DNA from: Ophiostoma sp. CBS 140.51
Lineage: Eukaryota; Ascomycota; Sordariomycetes; Ophiostomatales; Ophiostomataceae
NCBI GenBank assembly: GCA_029298735.1
Contig: JANSLP010000001.1
Coordinates: 124,001-188,000 of the forward strand
Length of the DNA: 64,000 bases
Direction: 5' to 3'
The notes under the pieces: generated by a model
The model's database searches: none
Seen by the model: the letters and a program-made list of their open reading frames with translations, nothing else
What the model was told of the DNA's origin: nothing
Shown: positions 44,658 to 56,852 of the stretch, in pieces
Layout of the letters: the number at the start of each line of letters is the position of its first letter
Position numbering within the stretch: position 1 is the stretch's first letter
Program-made: the position numbers and the translations under genes

Positions 44658-46436
44658 ATGTTGCGCTCGTCAATACCGCACATTGTCAGCCGCGCGCGGC
44701 GGCCGCTCACGACCACAGCCTCTCGAGCGGCTTTTAACCGGATCGCCGCTGCAGCGCCCGCCCTGCAACAGAGACAGTCCTTTGCCTCGGTCGTTCCGCC
44801 AAAGGCCCAGGACCCCACGAAACTCGACGCCATCACCACTCTCCCCAATGGCATTCGCGTTGCCTCCGAGGCACTTCCTGACGCATTTTCGGGCGTTGGT
44901 GTCTACATTGACGCCGGCTCGCGGTATGAGAACGAGTACCTGCGCGGTGCCAGCCATATCATGGACCGCCTCGCCTTCAAGTCCACCAACAAGCGCTCGG
45001 CAGACGACATGCTCGAGGCCGTCGAGAGCCTCGGCGGCAACATCCAGTGCGCATCGTCGCGCGAGTCGATGATGTACCAGGCCGCCACCTTCAACTCGGC
45101 CATCCCTACCGCTACCGAGCTCCTCGCCGAGACCATCCGCAACCCGCTCATGACCGACGACGAAGTCGCCCAGCAGCTTGAGACTGCCGCATATGAGGTC
45201 AAGGAGATATGGGCCAAGCCCGAGCTGATCCTTCCCGAGCTGGTGCACATGGCCGCCTTTAAGGACAACACGCTCGGCAACCCGCTGCTTTGCCCGGAGG
45301 ACCGCCTTAGTGCCATTGACGGCAACGTTATTCGTGCCTACCGCCAGGCTTTCTACCAGCCCGAGCGTATGGTCGTTGCGTTTGCAGGCATCTCGCACGA
45401 GGAGTCTGTTCGCCTGGCCGAGCAGCACTTTGGCGATATGAAGTCCACTAAGCCTGCCTCCGCAGAGTCAGATGCCACCGCATCTGTAGACGAGAGCGAC
45501 AGCGCCTCTACCACATCCTCATCCTCCTCCACCTCTTCATCCGCATCCACCGCCGCCTCGTCTGTCGGCTCCGTCCCCACCAGCCAACCCTCCAAACTCC
45601 TCTCCAAGATCCCCTTCTTCAAGAACATTTCCACATCCGCGCCACAGAACGCATCTGTCCTTTCCTCCATCCCTTCAGATTCCCTCGACGAGTCTGCAGC
45701 ACACTACACCGGCGGCTTCCTGTCGCTGCCGCCCCAGCCGCCACCGCTGAACCCCAACATGCCCACCTTTACGCACATCCAGCTTGCTTTTGAGGGCCTC
45801 CCCATCTCCTCCGACGACATCTACGCTCTCGCTACGCTGCAGACCCTCCTTGGTGGCGGCGGCTCTTTCTCGGCCGGTGGCCCCGGCAAGGGCATGTACA
45901 GCCGCCTGTACACCAACGTCCTCAACCAGTATGGATGGGTCGAGTCGTGCATCGCCTTCAACCACTCCTACGCCGACAGTGGCCTCTTTGGTATTGCCGC
46001 CTCATGCTACCCCGGTCGCACCGCTCAGATGCTCGAAGTCATGTGCCGCGAGCTGCGCTCCCTGTCTCTCGACAGCGGCTTCAGCGCCCTGGGCCAGGCC
46101 GAGGTCAACCGCGCCAAGAACCAGCTGCGCTCCAGCCTGTTGATGAACCTCGAGAGCCGCATGGTCGAACTCGAGGACCTGGGCCGCCAAGTGCAGGTCC
46201 ACGGCCACAAGATCCCCGTCCACGAAATGGTGCGCCGTATCAACAGCCTGACAGTCGCTGACCTGCGCCGTGTCGCGAAGATTGTCGTTCAGGGCATGGT
46301 CGAGAACCCGGGTCGCGGCAGCGGTGCGCCGACCGTCGTGCTGCAAGAGGCTGAGCTGGCCGGTACAGGCGCGAAGCAGCTGCAGTGGGAGGAGATCCAG
46401 GACATCGTCTACCGCTGGCAGCTGGGCAAGAGATAG
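44658..46436 (+). CDS. mas2: Mitochondrial processing peptidase alpha subunit
   Basis: Intronless, 592 residues. Alpha-MPP recognises presequences and, with the catalytic beta subunit, removes them in the matrix. The N-terminus (MLRSSIPHIVSRARRPLTTT) is an Arg-rich presequence. The M16 fold follows: TTLPNGIRVASEALPDAFSG, GASHIMDRLAFKSTNKRSAD at the place where beta-MPP has its zinc site (HXXEH is absent, as expected for alpha), and the essential flexible loop GGGGSFSAGGPGKGMYSRLY (about 399-418). A Ser/Ala-rich insertion of roughly 85 residues (45444-45700) lies between the two halves. Codon use is strongly biased to C-ending codons, as in highly expressed genes. It is divergent from the dma1-like gene and convergent with the hydrolase. 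Confidence 0.95.
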   Translation: MLRSSIPHIVSRARRPLTTTASRAAFNRIAAAAPALQQRQSFASVVPPKAQDPTKLDAITTLPNGIRVASEALPDAFSGVGVYIDAGSRYENEYLRGASHIMDRLAFKSTNKRSADDMLEAVESLGGNIQCASSRESMMYQAATFNSAIPTATELLAETIRNPLMTDDEVAQQLETAAYEVKEIWAKPELILPELVHMAAFKDNTLGNPLLCPEDRLSAIDGNVIRAYRQAFYQPERMVVAFAGISHEESVRLAEQHFGDMKSTKPASAESDATASVDESDSASTTSSSSSTSSSASTAASSVGSVPTSQPSKLLSKIPFFKNISTSAPQNASVLSSIPSDSLDESAAHYTGGFLSLPPQPPPLNPNMPTFTHIQLAFEGLPISSDDIYALATLQTLLGGGGSFSAGGPGKGMYSRLYTNVLNQYGWVESCIAFNHSYADSGLFGIAASCYPGRTAQMLEVMCRELRSLSLDSGFSALGQAEVNRAKNQLRSSLLMNLESRMVELEDLGRQVQVHGHKIPVHEMVRRINSLTVADLRRVAKIVVQGMVENPGRGSGAPTVVLQEAELAGTGAKQLQWEEIQDIVYRWQLGKR

Positions 46437-47214
46437 GTCGAGGTCATCACGTAAAAAGTATAGGGGGCAGTAATAAAAGGATGTAGTTTAGAACGGGCAT
46501 AGAAGCAGGTTATTAAGTGATCTATTTGTTTGTTTTAACCTGGGTCATGAGTTATGGTCGGACGATCTTGGTTGGCATCTGCTTGTGTTTTTTTTTTTTT
46601 TACTATCATCTCGGGGCGTTTTGATGTTACACTCCCCTTTGCATTTTGTTTGGCGATGGTTATTACGGCAATGTACATAACGAGACGAGACGACTCGGCA
46701 TATAAAAAATAAGACTACCCCTATTCTCACTGGAACCTTCCTGTTCATGACAAGAAAATACATTTTGTTTTTTTTTTCTGACATTTAGCTGTCTATTTCT
46801 ATTAATTCCCCCCTAAAAAGTTGATGTTTTAAAACAAAAAATTGAAATCAAAGTCAGTAGCGTAGATGATGTATTGAATATATTGGGGATCAAAAAAAGA
46901 CGGAAGTTTCTTCAACCTCACACACATGCTTACGCCTGGCCTCTCAATGTCTACGCAAACTGTGAGAATATGCATATCCAGTTGCTCCTCCATCCCAGCG
47001 CAGCCTTCTCAGGTCTAAACGTCCAAGTACATACGGACAAACGGAGAAAAGAAAAAGGAAAAGAACAAATAAATCTGACAAAGAAAACCCGGGATTGTGA
47101 CTCCTGTTGAAGGTATAATAAGAACAAAAAAGAAATAAAGAAAAACAAAAAAAAAAAACTCCTTGGCTATGCATGGCTTTACTGCCATCTTACACTCTCA
47201 CTTCCTGGCTCTTA
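46437..47214. other. Convergent intergenic region mas2 / hydrolase
   Basis: 778 bp of AT-rich 3' flank, with T runs near 46590 and 46770 and A runs near 47050-47160. No gene is seen. Confidence 0.6.
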
Positions 47215-50200
47215 CTACAAGCGGGAACGGACCGCCTCTAGTCTGTACTTGACGTCCTTGAGCGCCTTGGTTACTGGCTTCCAGTCATCAAACTGCTTGA
47301 CCAATTCGGCCGTCTCGGCATGCAGCTCCGTCTTGACAAAATCTTCCTCGAGGAGGCCACGCATGATCCACGGCAGGTGGTACGGGTTCGGGTTGGTCAA
47401 GCTGCCGTGTTTGGCGATCTCGCAGACGGGGTTGTTGACACTGGCGGTCTCAAGACAGTGCGAGACAGCGAGGCTATAAAATGTTAGATAAAAATAGTAA
47501 CAGCGAATACAATTCATCGGGGAGATCATACTCATAAACTTGTGGGTCGTCGTAGAGACGCGAATGGCCCTCACCAGAGTAAAGACTACCGGCTAATGGG
47601 ACAGAGAGTTCCCGAATCAAGCCATGGTCCGATACACCCAGGTTGCGGAGCTTGCAGGCAAAGCCAATAAGATGGGCGATGCTACAGCAGTCAGTTAAGT
47701 GCTTGATAATGTTGTTAAGATAAAAGGAGGACGACTAACAAGTCAGGTGCGTGAATTCGACCGTCAATGAAGACTGCGCGATATACGTATGGGTGGTGGA
47801 CTGGCGAGTAGATGGCGGACTGTAGCTATGTTAGAAAATGTTTTGAAATGTCGTTTGAAATAACGACCTGAATACTGACCTCCAGTGGCACAACCTGATC
47901 GTCGATGCTTCCAACAAAAGTGACCCGCACGCCGTAGTCCAGGGCTGTCTTAAGTGCATGCTCGTATCGCTTTGATACATCGCTTTCGGGGTTGGCAAAG
48001 TCCCAGAGCTCGCCTGCAGAGCCCATGAGAATGCCGAGACCAGACTTGTAGTCGGGGAAGGGTCCAAGAGAGACACCGGCTGCTTTTTGTTAGTAATTTT
48101 CTAATGCGTATACAATTATTGACTGGCATTCCGTCTTACCCATGGCGCAGACACCAATACGTGCTGTCGTCACGATGCCCAGGTCGATCAACTTTGCGAG
48201 GAGCATGAAGCCCACCGGCACACCCTGCGAGTGGCAGGCGAGGACAATCAGGTCGGCATTTCGAATGTGCTCGATCCAATTAAGAAGCAGCTTCCACAGG
48301 TTGTCGACACGGTCCGCAATCTTCCCCTCGCCCTCGAGCGCAATCTTCTCAATCTCGCAGTCCTCGCAGCCGTTGAGATCGGCCCAGCGCCGCACTGCCT
48401 CAGCACCGTGGTTGGCAAACCGGATAGAGGTGCCTGTTGGTTGACCGATCATGGGCCGCAGGTAAGCTGCCGGGAACAGGCCGTGGACACCGATGGCAAC
48501 GGCCTTCTTCACCTTGGGGAGGTCTTTGGACAAGAAGACATGATTGGCCGGTGGCTGTTGCGTTCGCAGCAGAAGTTGGGTGATCTGCTTGAGAATGGAC
48601 GGGTTATCCTTGAGATGATATGTACTCCGGAACGACGGGAACAAGAGGTTGGGAGGCAGTGGCTTAACGGGCGTGACCTGGCCCTTTGCCTTGGAACCGG
48701 TGGCAGAGGCAGCACCGGAAGCGACTTGCTGTTGTTTGGCGGGTAGTGGTAGCGACTCGTTACTTTTCGATGGGGTCTGAACCTGAATCTCTGGCGGCGG
48801 GGTTCCTGGGATAGATGCGTCGTCAATTTCCATAGATTTGGGCCGAAGCCGCTTGTTCTTCTTCGAAGATGCGGCCGCAACGGCAGCGGCGGCGGCAATT
48901 GAAGCAGCGTTTCTAGCAGCCTCTTTGATTGACGCCTCCTTGCTCAAGCCCTCGTTGATTGCGCCATCTTTCACGGGTATGTCCTTCATAGACGACGGCT
49001 TCGACGGGGTCTTGTCGTTGCTCATCTTGAGTCCCGAGACGGCTGGCTTCGGGTTCGCCTCGGACCGCTCGCCGATAACGGCAATCTCGCCCTGGTCATT
49101 GGATCCAGTCGACTCTGGTGATTTTCCGGCCGTCTTTCTTGCATCTCGCGACCAGAATGCCCACGTCGAACCAACCGACGCTGTTGCTGTCGCCGGTCCA
49201 GATGCATTGTTTGCACCCATGGTGCTTGAGGCTGACGAGGCTGTAGGGACCGGGATAGGAGGCGAAGGAGCGTCTTCCATAATAACGTCCTCAGACTGTG
49301 TAGCTGGCGTTTCGGAAGAAGAAGTATTCTTTTGGTCGCTACCGTCGTCTCTTGCGATTTCTTGCGTCGTCGATTTCGCTGGCGTTGTAGCTTGTGCGCT
49401 GCTCGGCCATAGATAGGACCACATGCTTCCGGATGTTGTTGGACGTTCGACTGAGGGTGGAGCCGGGGTGATTTGTGGAGCCTCGGCGTGGGGCGTTGTT
49501 GGAGTCTGAAGATCTTCAGTCTTCGGCAGCTCTGGCGTCTTGGTTGTTGTTTCTTCGGTGACTGGCGGTTTCGCTTCCGTTGTTTCTTTCCGTCCCCAAG
49601 AAAACCAGCCGGCAGCTTGAGCGGGTGCTGTGGTAGGTACGGCTGCAGGAAGAGCACCGCTGTCTTGGGTTGTATCCATGACATCGGCTGTCGTAGCAGA
49701 CACCGATTTGTCTGCGGTTCCTGCTGACGTATCTGTAGTCGATTTCGATGTACCATCACCATTCTCTGACGTGTTCTTGGTTGTCGGTTGTGTGACCACA
49801 GCCTCGGTTTGTCCGTTGCCTTGTTGCGACGCTGTCCCGTTGCCCTTTGTATTACCGTTGGCCCCGGTCAACGTTAACGTTGACGACTTCCGTGACAGGC
49901 CCCGGCCACCAACGCTCAGGTTATCATTCGATCCATCGTCGCTAGGTTTCCGGGTATCGAAGCGGCTCAAGTTGGAGGCGGCGCTGGGCTTTGAAGTGCC
50001 GCCCAAAATCGTCTCGCGGGCGATCTGTGTCGAAGCAGCGGACTTGCGTGGCCACGAGCCGTACCAGCTGCGAGTCTTGTTCCTAGAGTCCTTAAAGGAA
50101 GCATATCGGCTCGCATTGCTGGTGCTCTCGGCGATACTGGGCGCTACCGAGCCGGTTGGGCTGCGCGCCATCACTGAGTCGGCAGAGGCATCGCTGGCCT

Positions 50201-50333
50201 GTGAGGCCGTGTTGGCTTGCGTGGGGATCGGCGTAGGCACAGCGGATGAGGATGTCGATTCGGTCGATGGAGGAGGAAGAGGAGGAGGGTTGCCGTCGGA
50301 TGGAGTTGCTCGTGGACGCTTCCGCGGACTCAT
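47215..50333 (-). CDS. YMC020W-like alpha/beta-hydrolase protein
   Basis: Five exons (50333-48140, 48079-47880, 47819-47740, 47681-47532, 47473-47215) encode 960 residues; the four introns are 57-60 nt. The first 560 residues are disordered and Ser/Thr/Pro/Ala-rich, with small conserved patches such as RSWYGSWPRK, AGWFSWGRKE, GSMWSYLWPSS and STWAFWSRDARK. These short Trp-centred motifs are spaced through the tail. The C-terminal 400 residues form an alpha/beta-hydrolase: KKAVAIGVHGLFPAAYLRP, then ADLIVLACHSQGVPVGFML with the likely nucleophile Ser702, then TFVGSIDDQVVPLES, which supplies an acid, and downstream His candidates. The first Gly of the usual GXSXG is replaced by Cys. Related fungal proteins are uncharacterised; the substrate is unknown. 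It is divergent from rrp5 (775 bp). Confidence 0.85.
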
Positions 50334-51108
50334 TTGGGTGAGTGGCGATAACCGAACAGAGGAGAGAGATCGAGAAGAGGAGGAGAAGGAGTTGGGCGGG
50401 AACGGGAGGAGGGTCGATAAGAAATGTACGTCGTTGTACAGGGTTTGAGGGTTCGTTAAAGTGACTGGCTGCGAAGAATGCTCGAATGGCCAGACAGTTC
50501 AGAGGCAATAGCTCGCAGCCGATATTTCGTGGGGTTGTTGTTTGTTTGTGTTGAGATCGTCGCTGCTATATTCAGCCTGATAATGCTATGTGTGGTCACT
50601 ATGGTGCGAGATATCGGGAGGAGGGCAGCCTGCTCTCTGCCTGGGATTACGTAGTGGATAAATGCCCTGTCACCTGCATGCCTGGACGGGCGCTACGTTG
50701 GTCTGGCCTGGGCCTTATCTGGCCTGCACGCACTGGAACCATTGGCTTGTGAGCTCCCAATGCCGCTACAGGCCGGGGGTGTGTGGGTGGCCCAACCGCT
50801 CTGGCACGCGGGCCCACTTATTTGTGTCTCCCCGTCTGCCTCATTCTCTAGTACCTGAAGGAGCAACTGAAGGCTGTCTCGCTTGGCTCCACTCGTTCTT
50901 ATCGATAAGGCAATCGCTACAATCTTATCGCACCGCTAAGATTTTTTTTTGAAGGGCAGTTTTTTTCTGCCACTGGGATTTGACGATCCGCTCTTTCCCA
51001 ACAGTCGCTTGCTGTAAGACCTCACCAACAAGAACAACAGCGCAACAACCCAACCAGCTCTACAGCACGACCAAATTCACAGCCTACGAGCTGTTTGTTG
51101 GCCGCACG
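50334..51108. promoter_or_regulatory. Divergent promoter hydrolase / rrp5
   Basis: 775 bp between two start codons, with a GGCCTGG at 50704-50710 and a group of CTTATCG motifs (50898-50930). T-rich runs at 50942-50970 precede the probable rrp5 transcription start. Confidence 0.5.
50898..50930. promoter_or_regulatory. CTTATCGATAAG palindrome plus CTTATCG upstream of rrp5
   Basis: A perfect 12-bp palindrome CTTATCGATAAG (50898-50909) and a further CTTATCG (50924-50930), about 180-210 bp before the start codon. It contains two head-to-head GATAAG cores. The motif is shared with the mas2 upstream region. Confidence 0.4.
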
Positions 51109-54100
51109 ATGAGCTCACTCAAGCGCAAAGAGGCCTCTACGGGCGGTGCCCCGTCCAGAGCGCCGAAAACCAATGGCGCTGCCGATAGTGGCCGGCCCTC
51201 AAAACGGGCCAAGGCGGACAAGTCGGGAGATTTCAAAAAGAAGGACAACAAGAGCGACAAGAAGAACGACAACTCGGAATCGACCTCGATGCCCGCCACG
51301 GCCGGTGCTGCGACCCTCGTTTCCCGCCTCAAGGAGGACGAGCCTCTCTTCCCCCGTGGCGGTGGCAGCGTCCTGACGCCTCTGGAGTACAAGCAGATCC
51401 AGGTGCAGGCCAAGAGCGATGCCCTTTTCGACCAGCAGACAAACGGCGAGGCCGACAAGGCCGATGGCCAGACAAAGAAGAAGCAGAAGAGCAAGCGGAA
51501 ATCCGATGTTGCTGCTGCGGCCAAGCCTGCAGACGACGGCCCCAAGATCGAGAGCTTGAACTTCAAGGTATGTCAAAGATGTCAAAAGCCGCAGACGGCG
51601 GAATTTTGGAGAGCAACAACGAGCATCTTTACTAACACATATTTCTCTTTTCAGCGTCTCGTCAAGGGCTCTCTCGTTCTGGGCCAGGTCTCCACCATCA
51701 GCCCCCTCGAAGTCTCGGTCGCCCTGCCCAATAACCTCACGGGCCACCTTCCCATTACCTCTATTTCCCAGACCCTCAACGAACGCATCGAAGCCGAGGC
51801 TGAGGCCGCCGAGAAGAGCGACGCAGAAGATGAGGCCGACGACGAAAACAACGACGAGGTGGACCTGCAGGAACTGTTCACCGTGGGCGAGTACGTCCGT
51901 GCCTCCGTTGTCTCCACCGAAGACGACGCACCCGACTCCAAGAACAAGCGGCGTATAGAACTGTCCGTGCGGCCGGAGCATGCTAATGCGGGCCTCACGG
52001 AGCAGGACGTCGTCCGCAACTGCACTGTCATGGCTTCCGTCGTCAGTGTCGAGGACCGCGGCTACGTGATGGATCTGGGCATTGCTGGTTCCGACCTGCG
52101 TGGTTTTCTCCAAAAGAAGGAACTCGACCCTTCGATCTCTGAAGCACGTATGCAACCTGGTGCTGTCCTACTGTGTCTCGTCTTTAGCAAGGCAGCCAAC
52201 AGCAAGGTGGCACAACTCACGACCCAGAAGAAGATGCTGGGCTCCCTCAAGAGCGCCGCCACCGAGGCTGTCACTATCAACACCTTCCTGCCCGGTACCA
52301 TTGTCGACATTCTGCTGTCGGACGTCAGCGTCCGTGGCCTTGTCGGCAAGGTCCTCGGCCACCTCGATGCTACCGCCGATGTGATCCACTCTGGTGCCGG
52401 TGCTAGCGACGTCGATCTTGAAGACAAGTACAAGATCGCCTCTCGTGTGCGTGCTCGTGTCATCTGCAACTTCCCCACCTCCGACTCGCCCAAGATCGGC
52501 GTATCTCTCCTTCCTCACATTATCGCCCTCGAGTCGCAGAATGTTGAGAGTGGCAGCACCGACAAGAAGAAGAAGAAGCAGCAGCAGGAGCAGGAACAGC
52601 CCGCAAAGCTTCCCCTTGACGCCCTCCCATTATCCTCAACCGTCGAGCGCTGTACTGTTCGCCGTGTTGAGCCCAACGTCGGCCTGTGGGTGGACGTTGG
52701 TGTCAGCGGTGTTCCTGGCTTTGTTCACATCTCCCGTGTCAAGGATGGCAAGATCGATGCCCTCTTTGAGTCTTCTGGCCCTTACAAGGTCGGCTCTGTC
52801 CACGCTGGTCGTGTCCTCGGCTACAACCCTATCGACGGTGCCTTCCTCCTCTCTTTCGAGAAGTCCGTCCTCGAGCAGGCTTACCTACGTATCGACGACG
52901 TGCCTGTCGGCAAGGTTGTCCACGGTATGGTCAAGAAGATGCTCATCAGCTCGACGGGCATTTCTGGCCTTATTGTCGAGATTGCCGACGGCGTCACTGG
53001 TCTTGTTCCCGAGATGCACCTGGCCGATGTCAAGCTGCAAAACCCCGAGAAGAAGTTCCGCGAGGGCATGAAGGTCAAGGCCCGTGTTCTGTCCACGGAC
53101 CCGGCCAAGCACCAGATCCGCCTGACGCTCAAGAAGACCCTTGTCAACTCGGACCTGCCTCCCATCTCCTCCTTTGCCGACCTAACCTTTGGCCTGCAGT
53201 GCCTCGGTACTATTGTCAACATCATCCCCGCCGGTGCCTTTGTCCAGTTCTACGGCGACCTCCGTGGTTTCCTCCCCGTCTCTGAGATGAGCGAGGCGCC
53301 CATCGCCAACCCCGAGCAGCACTTCCGCCTGGGCCAGGTCGTCAGCGTCCGTGTCCACAAGTTCAACCTCGAGCGCAACCGCCTTTCTGTCACCTGCAAG
53401 GACCCCACCGCTTTTGGCGTTGAGAAGAAGCTGGCCCTCAAGGACCTTGTGCCTGGTCAGCTCGTCTCCGCCACGGTCATGGTCAAGAACGCGGACGGCG
53501 CTGAGGTCGAGCTGGCGAACACTGGCCTCAAGGCTACTCTGCCCGTCGGCCATCTGTCCGACCGCTCGGCTGCCAAGAATGCCGCTGCCCTTCAGCGTCT
53601 CCACGTCGGCGAGGTTCTTTCCGACCTTATTGTTCTCGACAAGCACGACGGCCGCCGCGCCATCACCGTGTCGCAGAAGCCCAGCCTCGTTGCCGCGAGC
53701 AAGGCCGAGACTCTCCTGACTAACATGGAGAACGCCAAGGTTGGCGACAAGCTCGCTGGTTTCGTCCGTAACATCACACCCACAGCCGTCTTCGTCCAGT
53801 TTTCCGCCAACATTGTGGCTTTGCTGCCGAAGCAGCTTATGCCCCACGGCATCCAGAGCCAGACCGACTTTGGCATGTACATCTCCCAGAGCCTGGAGGT
53901 GCGCGTGATCTCCGTTGAGAACGACCGCATCGTTGTCTCCCTCCAGCCCGAGGCCAAGACGACCACCAGCGCGGACGACGGTGCCACCGAGACGAAGCTG
54001 ATCAAGCCCACCGACAAGGCTCTCAAGACCCTCGGCGACATCAGCGTCGGTGTTGTCACCAAGGCCAAGATTACCAGCATCAAGGCGACGCAGCTGAACG

Positions 54101-56852
54101 TGCAGCTCTCTGAGAACATCCTGGGCCGCGTCGACATCACCGAGATCTTTGACAAGTGGGAGGACGTGCCTGACTCCAAGGAGCCGCTGCGCAACTTCAA
54201 GGAGAACCAGGTCATCGACGTGCGCGTTCTTGGCGTGCACGATGCGCGCAGACGCACGTACCTGCCCATTACCCAGCGCAACAGCCGCGCCGTCTTCGAG
54301 CTCTCTGCCAAGCCGAGCAACGTCAAGGCCGCTTCGGCCCTGGCTGCTCTGACCATGGACAAGATCGAGCCCGAGTCGTCGTGGATCGGTTTCGTCAACA
54401 ACCGCAAGTCCAACTGCCTGTGGGTCAGCTTGTCGCCCAACGTGCGCGGCCGCCTGTACGGCATGGAGGCGTCCAACGACCTGTCGCTCGTCAAGGACCT
54501 GGCCGAGAACTTCCCCATCGGCACGGCTCTGCAGGTGCGTGTCCTGCGCGTGGATGCTGAGCAGGGTCGTCTCGACCTGTCGGCCCGCTCTGCTGACGCC
54601 AAGGACGAGATTGATTGGTCGTCGATTGGCAAGAACATGGTGCTGCCCGCCAAGGTGACCAAGGTCGACGATCGCCAGGTAGTTGTCCAGATCAGCAAGG
54701 CTGTCTCTGGTCCCATCCACCTGATCGATCTCACCGACGACTACGATCAGGCCGTGACGACACCGCACTTCAAGAACGACATCGTGCGCGTCTCGGTGGT
54801 GTCTGTGGATGCCAGCAACAAGAAGGTGCGTCTGTCGACGCGGCCGTCACGTGTGCTCAACTCGTCGCTCAAGGTTGAGGATAAGGAGATTACCAGCATC
54901 AACGATGTCGTTGCTGGCAAGATTATCCGCGGTTTCGTGCGCAGCGTTTCGGACAAGGGCCTGTTTGTCAACCTGGGCGGCGATGTCGTCGCCATGGTTC
55001 GCATCACGGACCTGTCGGACCGTTACCTCAAGGACTGGAAGGCCCACTTCCAGGTCGACCAGCTGGTGCGCGGCCGTGTTGTTTCCGTTAACAAGGAGCA
55101 GAAGCAGGTGCAGCTGACGCTCAAGGCGTCGGTTGTGGACGACAATTACGTTCCACTGTCGACGCTGGCTGATTTCCACAAGGACCAGATTGTCAGCGGC
55201 CGTGTGCGCAAAGTTGAGGACTTTGGCGCGTTCATTGTCCTGGACAACACTGCCAACGTCAGTGGTCTGTGCCACCGCAGTGAGATGGCCGACAAGGCTG
55301 TCCGTGATGCACGGAAGCTGTACAAGGAAGGCGATATTGTCAAGGCCAAGATCCTGAGCATCAACCAGGAGAATGGCCGTGTTAACCTTGGCCTGAAGCC
55401 TGCCTACTTCGACAACGAGGACGACGATGATGATGCCATGAGCATTGACGACGAGGATGATGGTGCTCGCCTGGATGATTCGGACGATTCTGACAACGAT
55501 GACGACTCTGAAATGCTCGATGTTCATGACCTCGAGATTACCGGTACCGACAACGACATCAACATTCTGAATGGCTCTTCGGGCGACGAGGATGAAGATG
55601 AGGACGAGGAGGACGATGATGAGGAGGGGGGCATTTCTTCCGGCGCGGCTGGTGGTCTTTCGGCCGGTGGCTTCGACTGGTCGGGTGCCGACCTGGACAA
55701 GGACATGGCTTCCTCAGATGACGAGGAGGCTGATGGTACTGACGCTGCAGCCGTCAAGAAGGCCAAGGCCAGCGCCAAGCGTAAGAAGGCGGCGGCAGCT
55801 GCCCAGATGGACATTGACCGGACGGCTGAGCTCGATATCAGCGGCCCGCAGACAGCGAGCGACTTTGAGCGTCTGCTGCTGGGTCAGCCTGACTCGTCGG
55901 CCCTCTGGATCGCCTACATGGCGTTCCAGCTGCAGGTCAGCGAGCTGGCCAAGGCCCGCGAGACGGCCGAGCGTGCCATTAAGACCATCAACGTGCGCGA
56001 GGAGACGGAGCGCCTCAACGTGTGGATCGCGTACCTCAACTTGGAGGTCGTGTATGGCACGGATGAGACGGCCGAGGAGGTGTTCAAGCGCGCGTGCCAG
56101 TACAACGACCAGCGTGAGGTGTTTGAGCGGACGGCCAGCATCTACATCCAGTCTGGCAAGAACGAGGTACGTACCACTTTCAGTGTTTTGATATATTCTT
56201 TTTTATTTTTATTTTTATTTTTATATTATACTTTTTTAGCTTCGCCTTTACTAACCCCCTACAGAAAGCGGATGAGGTCTTCATGACCATGACCAAGAAG
56301 TTTGGTGCCCAGGCACCGCAGATCTGGATCAACTACGCACACTTTTTGCACCACAGCCTCCAGGACGCCGAGCGGGCTCGTGCCCTGCTGCCGCGCGCCA
56401 TGCAGATGCTCGACAAGCACGCTCATGTCAACCTTATGGCCCGTGTTGCGGCCCTCGAGTTCCGGTCGCCCGTAGGCAGCCAGGAGCGCGGCCGCACCGT
56501 GTTCGAGAGCTTGCTGGCCAAGTCGCCCAAGAAGTGGGATCTGTGGGACCAGCTGCTGGATCTTGAGACGTCCGTGTACGCCGCTGAGAAGGCCAAGCAG
56601 GCCGAGAAGGGCGGCAAGAGTGCGAGGGCCAACAAGGCCGATGCCTCGGTTGTCCGTGACGTATTTGAGCGCGGTACCAAGGTGCCCGGTATCAAGCCTC
56701 GCCGGGCCAAGACTTGGTTCCAGCGGTGGGCCAAGTGGGAGGAGCAGCATGGCGACGCCAAGAGCCGTGAGAAGGTGTCTTCTCGGGCCAAGGAGTGGGC
56801 TGCTGAGGCAGAGAAGAAGAAGGCCGATGCGGAGGCTGAGGAGAGCGAATAA
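51109..56852 (+). CDS. rrp5: rRNA biogenesis protein Rrp5
   Basis: Three exons (51109-51567, 51655-56166, 56265-56852) encode 1852 residues. Rrp5 is a nucleolar factor needed for early pre-rRNA cleavages of both 18S and 5.8S/25S pathways. After a basic Lys-rich N-terminus come about a dozen S1 RNA-binding domains, seen as repeated patterns like VGLWVDVGVSGVPGFVHISR, GAFVQFYGDLRGFLPVSEM and KGLFVNLGGDVVAMVRITDL. An acidic Asp/Glu linker follows (about residues 1410-1500). The C-terminus has HAT repeats (SDFERLLLGQPDSSALWIAY, YIQSGKNE, APQIWINYAHFLH, FQRWAKWEEQHGD). The second intron is 98 nt; the first (87 nt) has no in-frame stop, so the pre-mRNA frame reads straight through it. ATG 51109 was preferred to upstream in-frame ATGs because family proteins begin with this Lys-rich tail. 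Confidence 0.95.
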
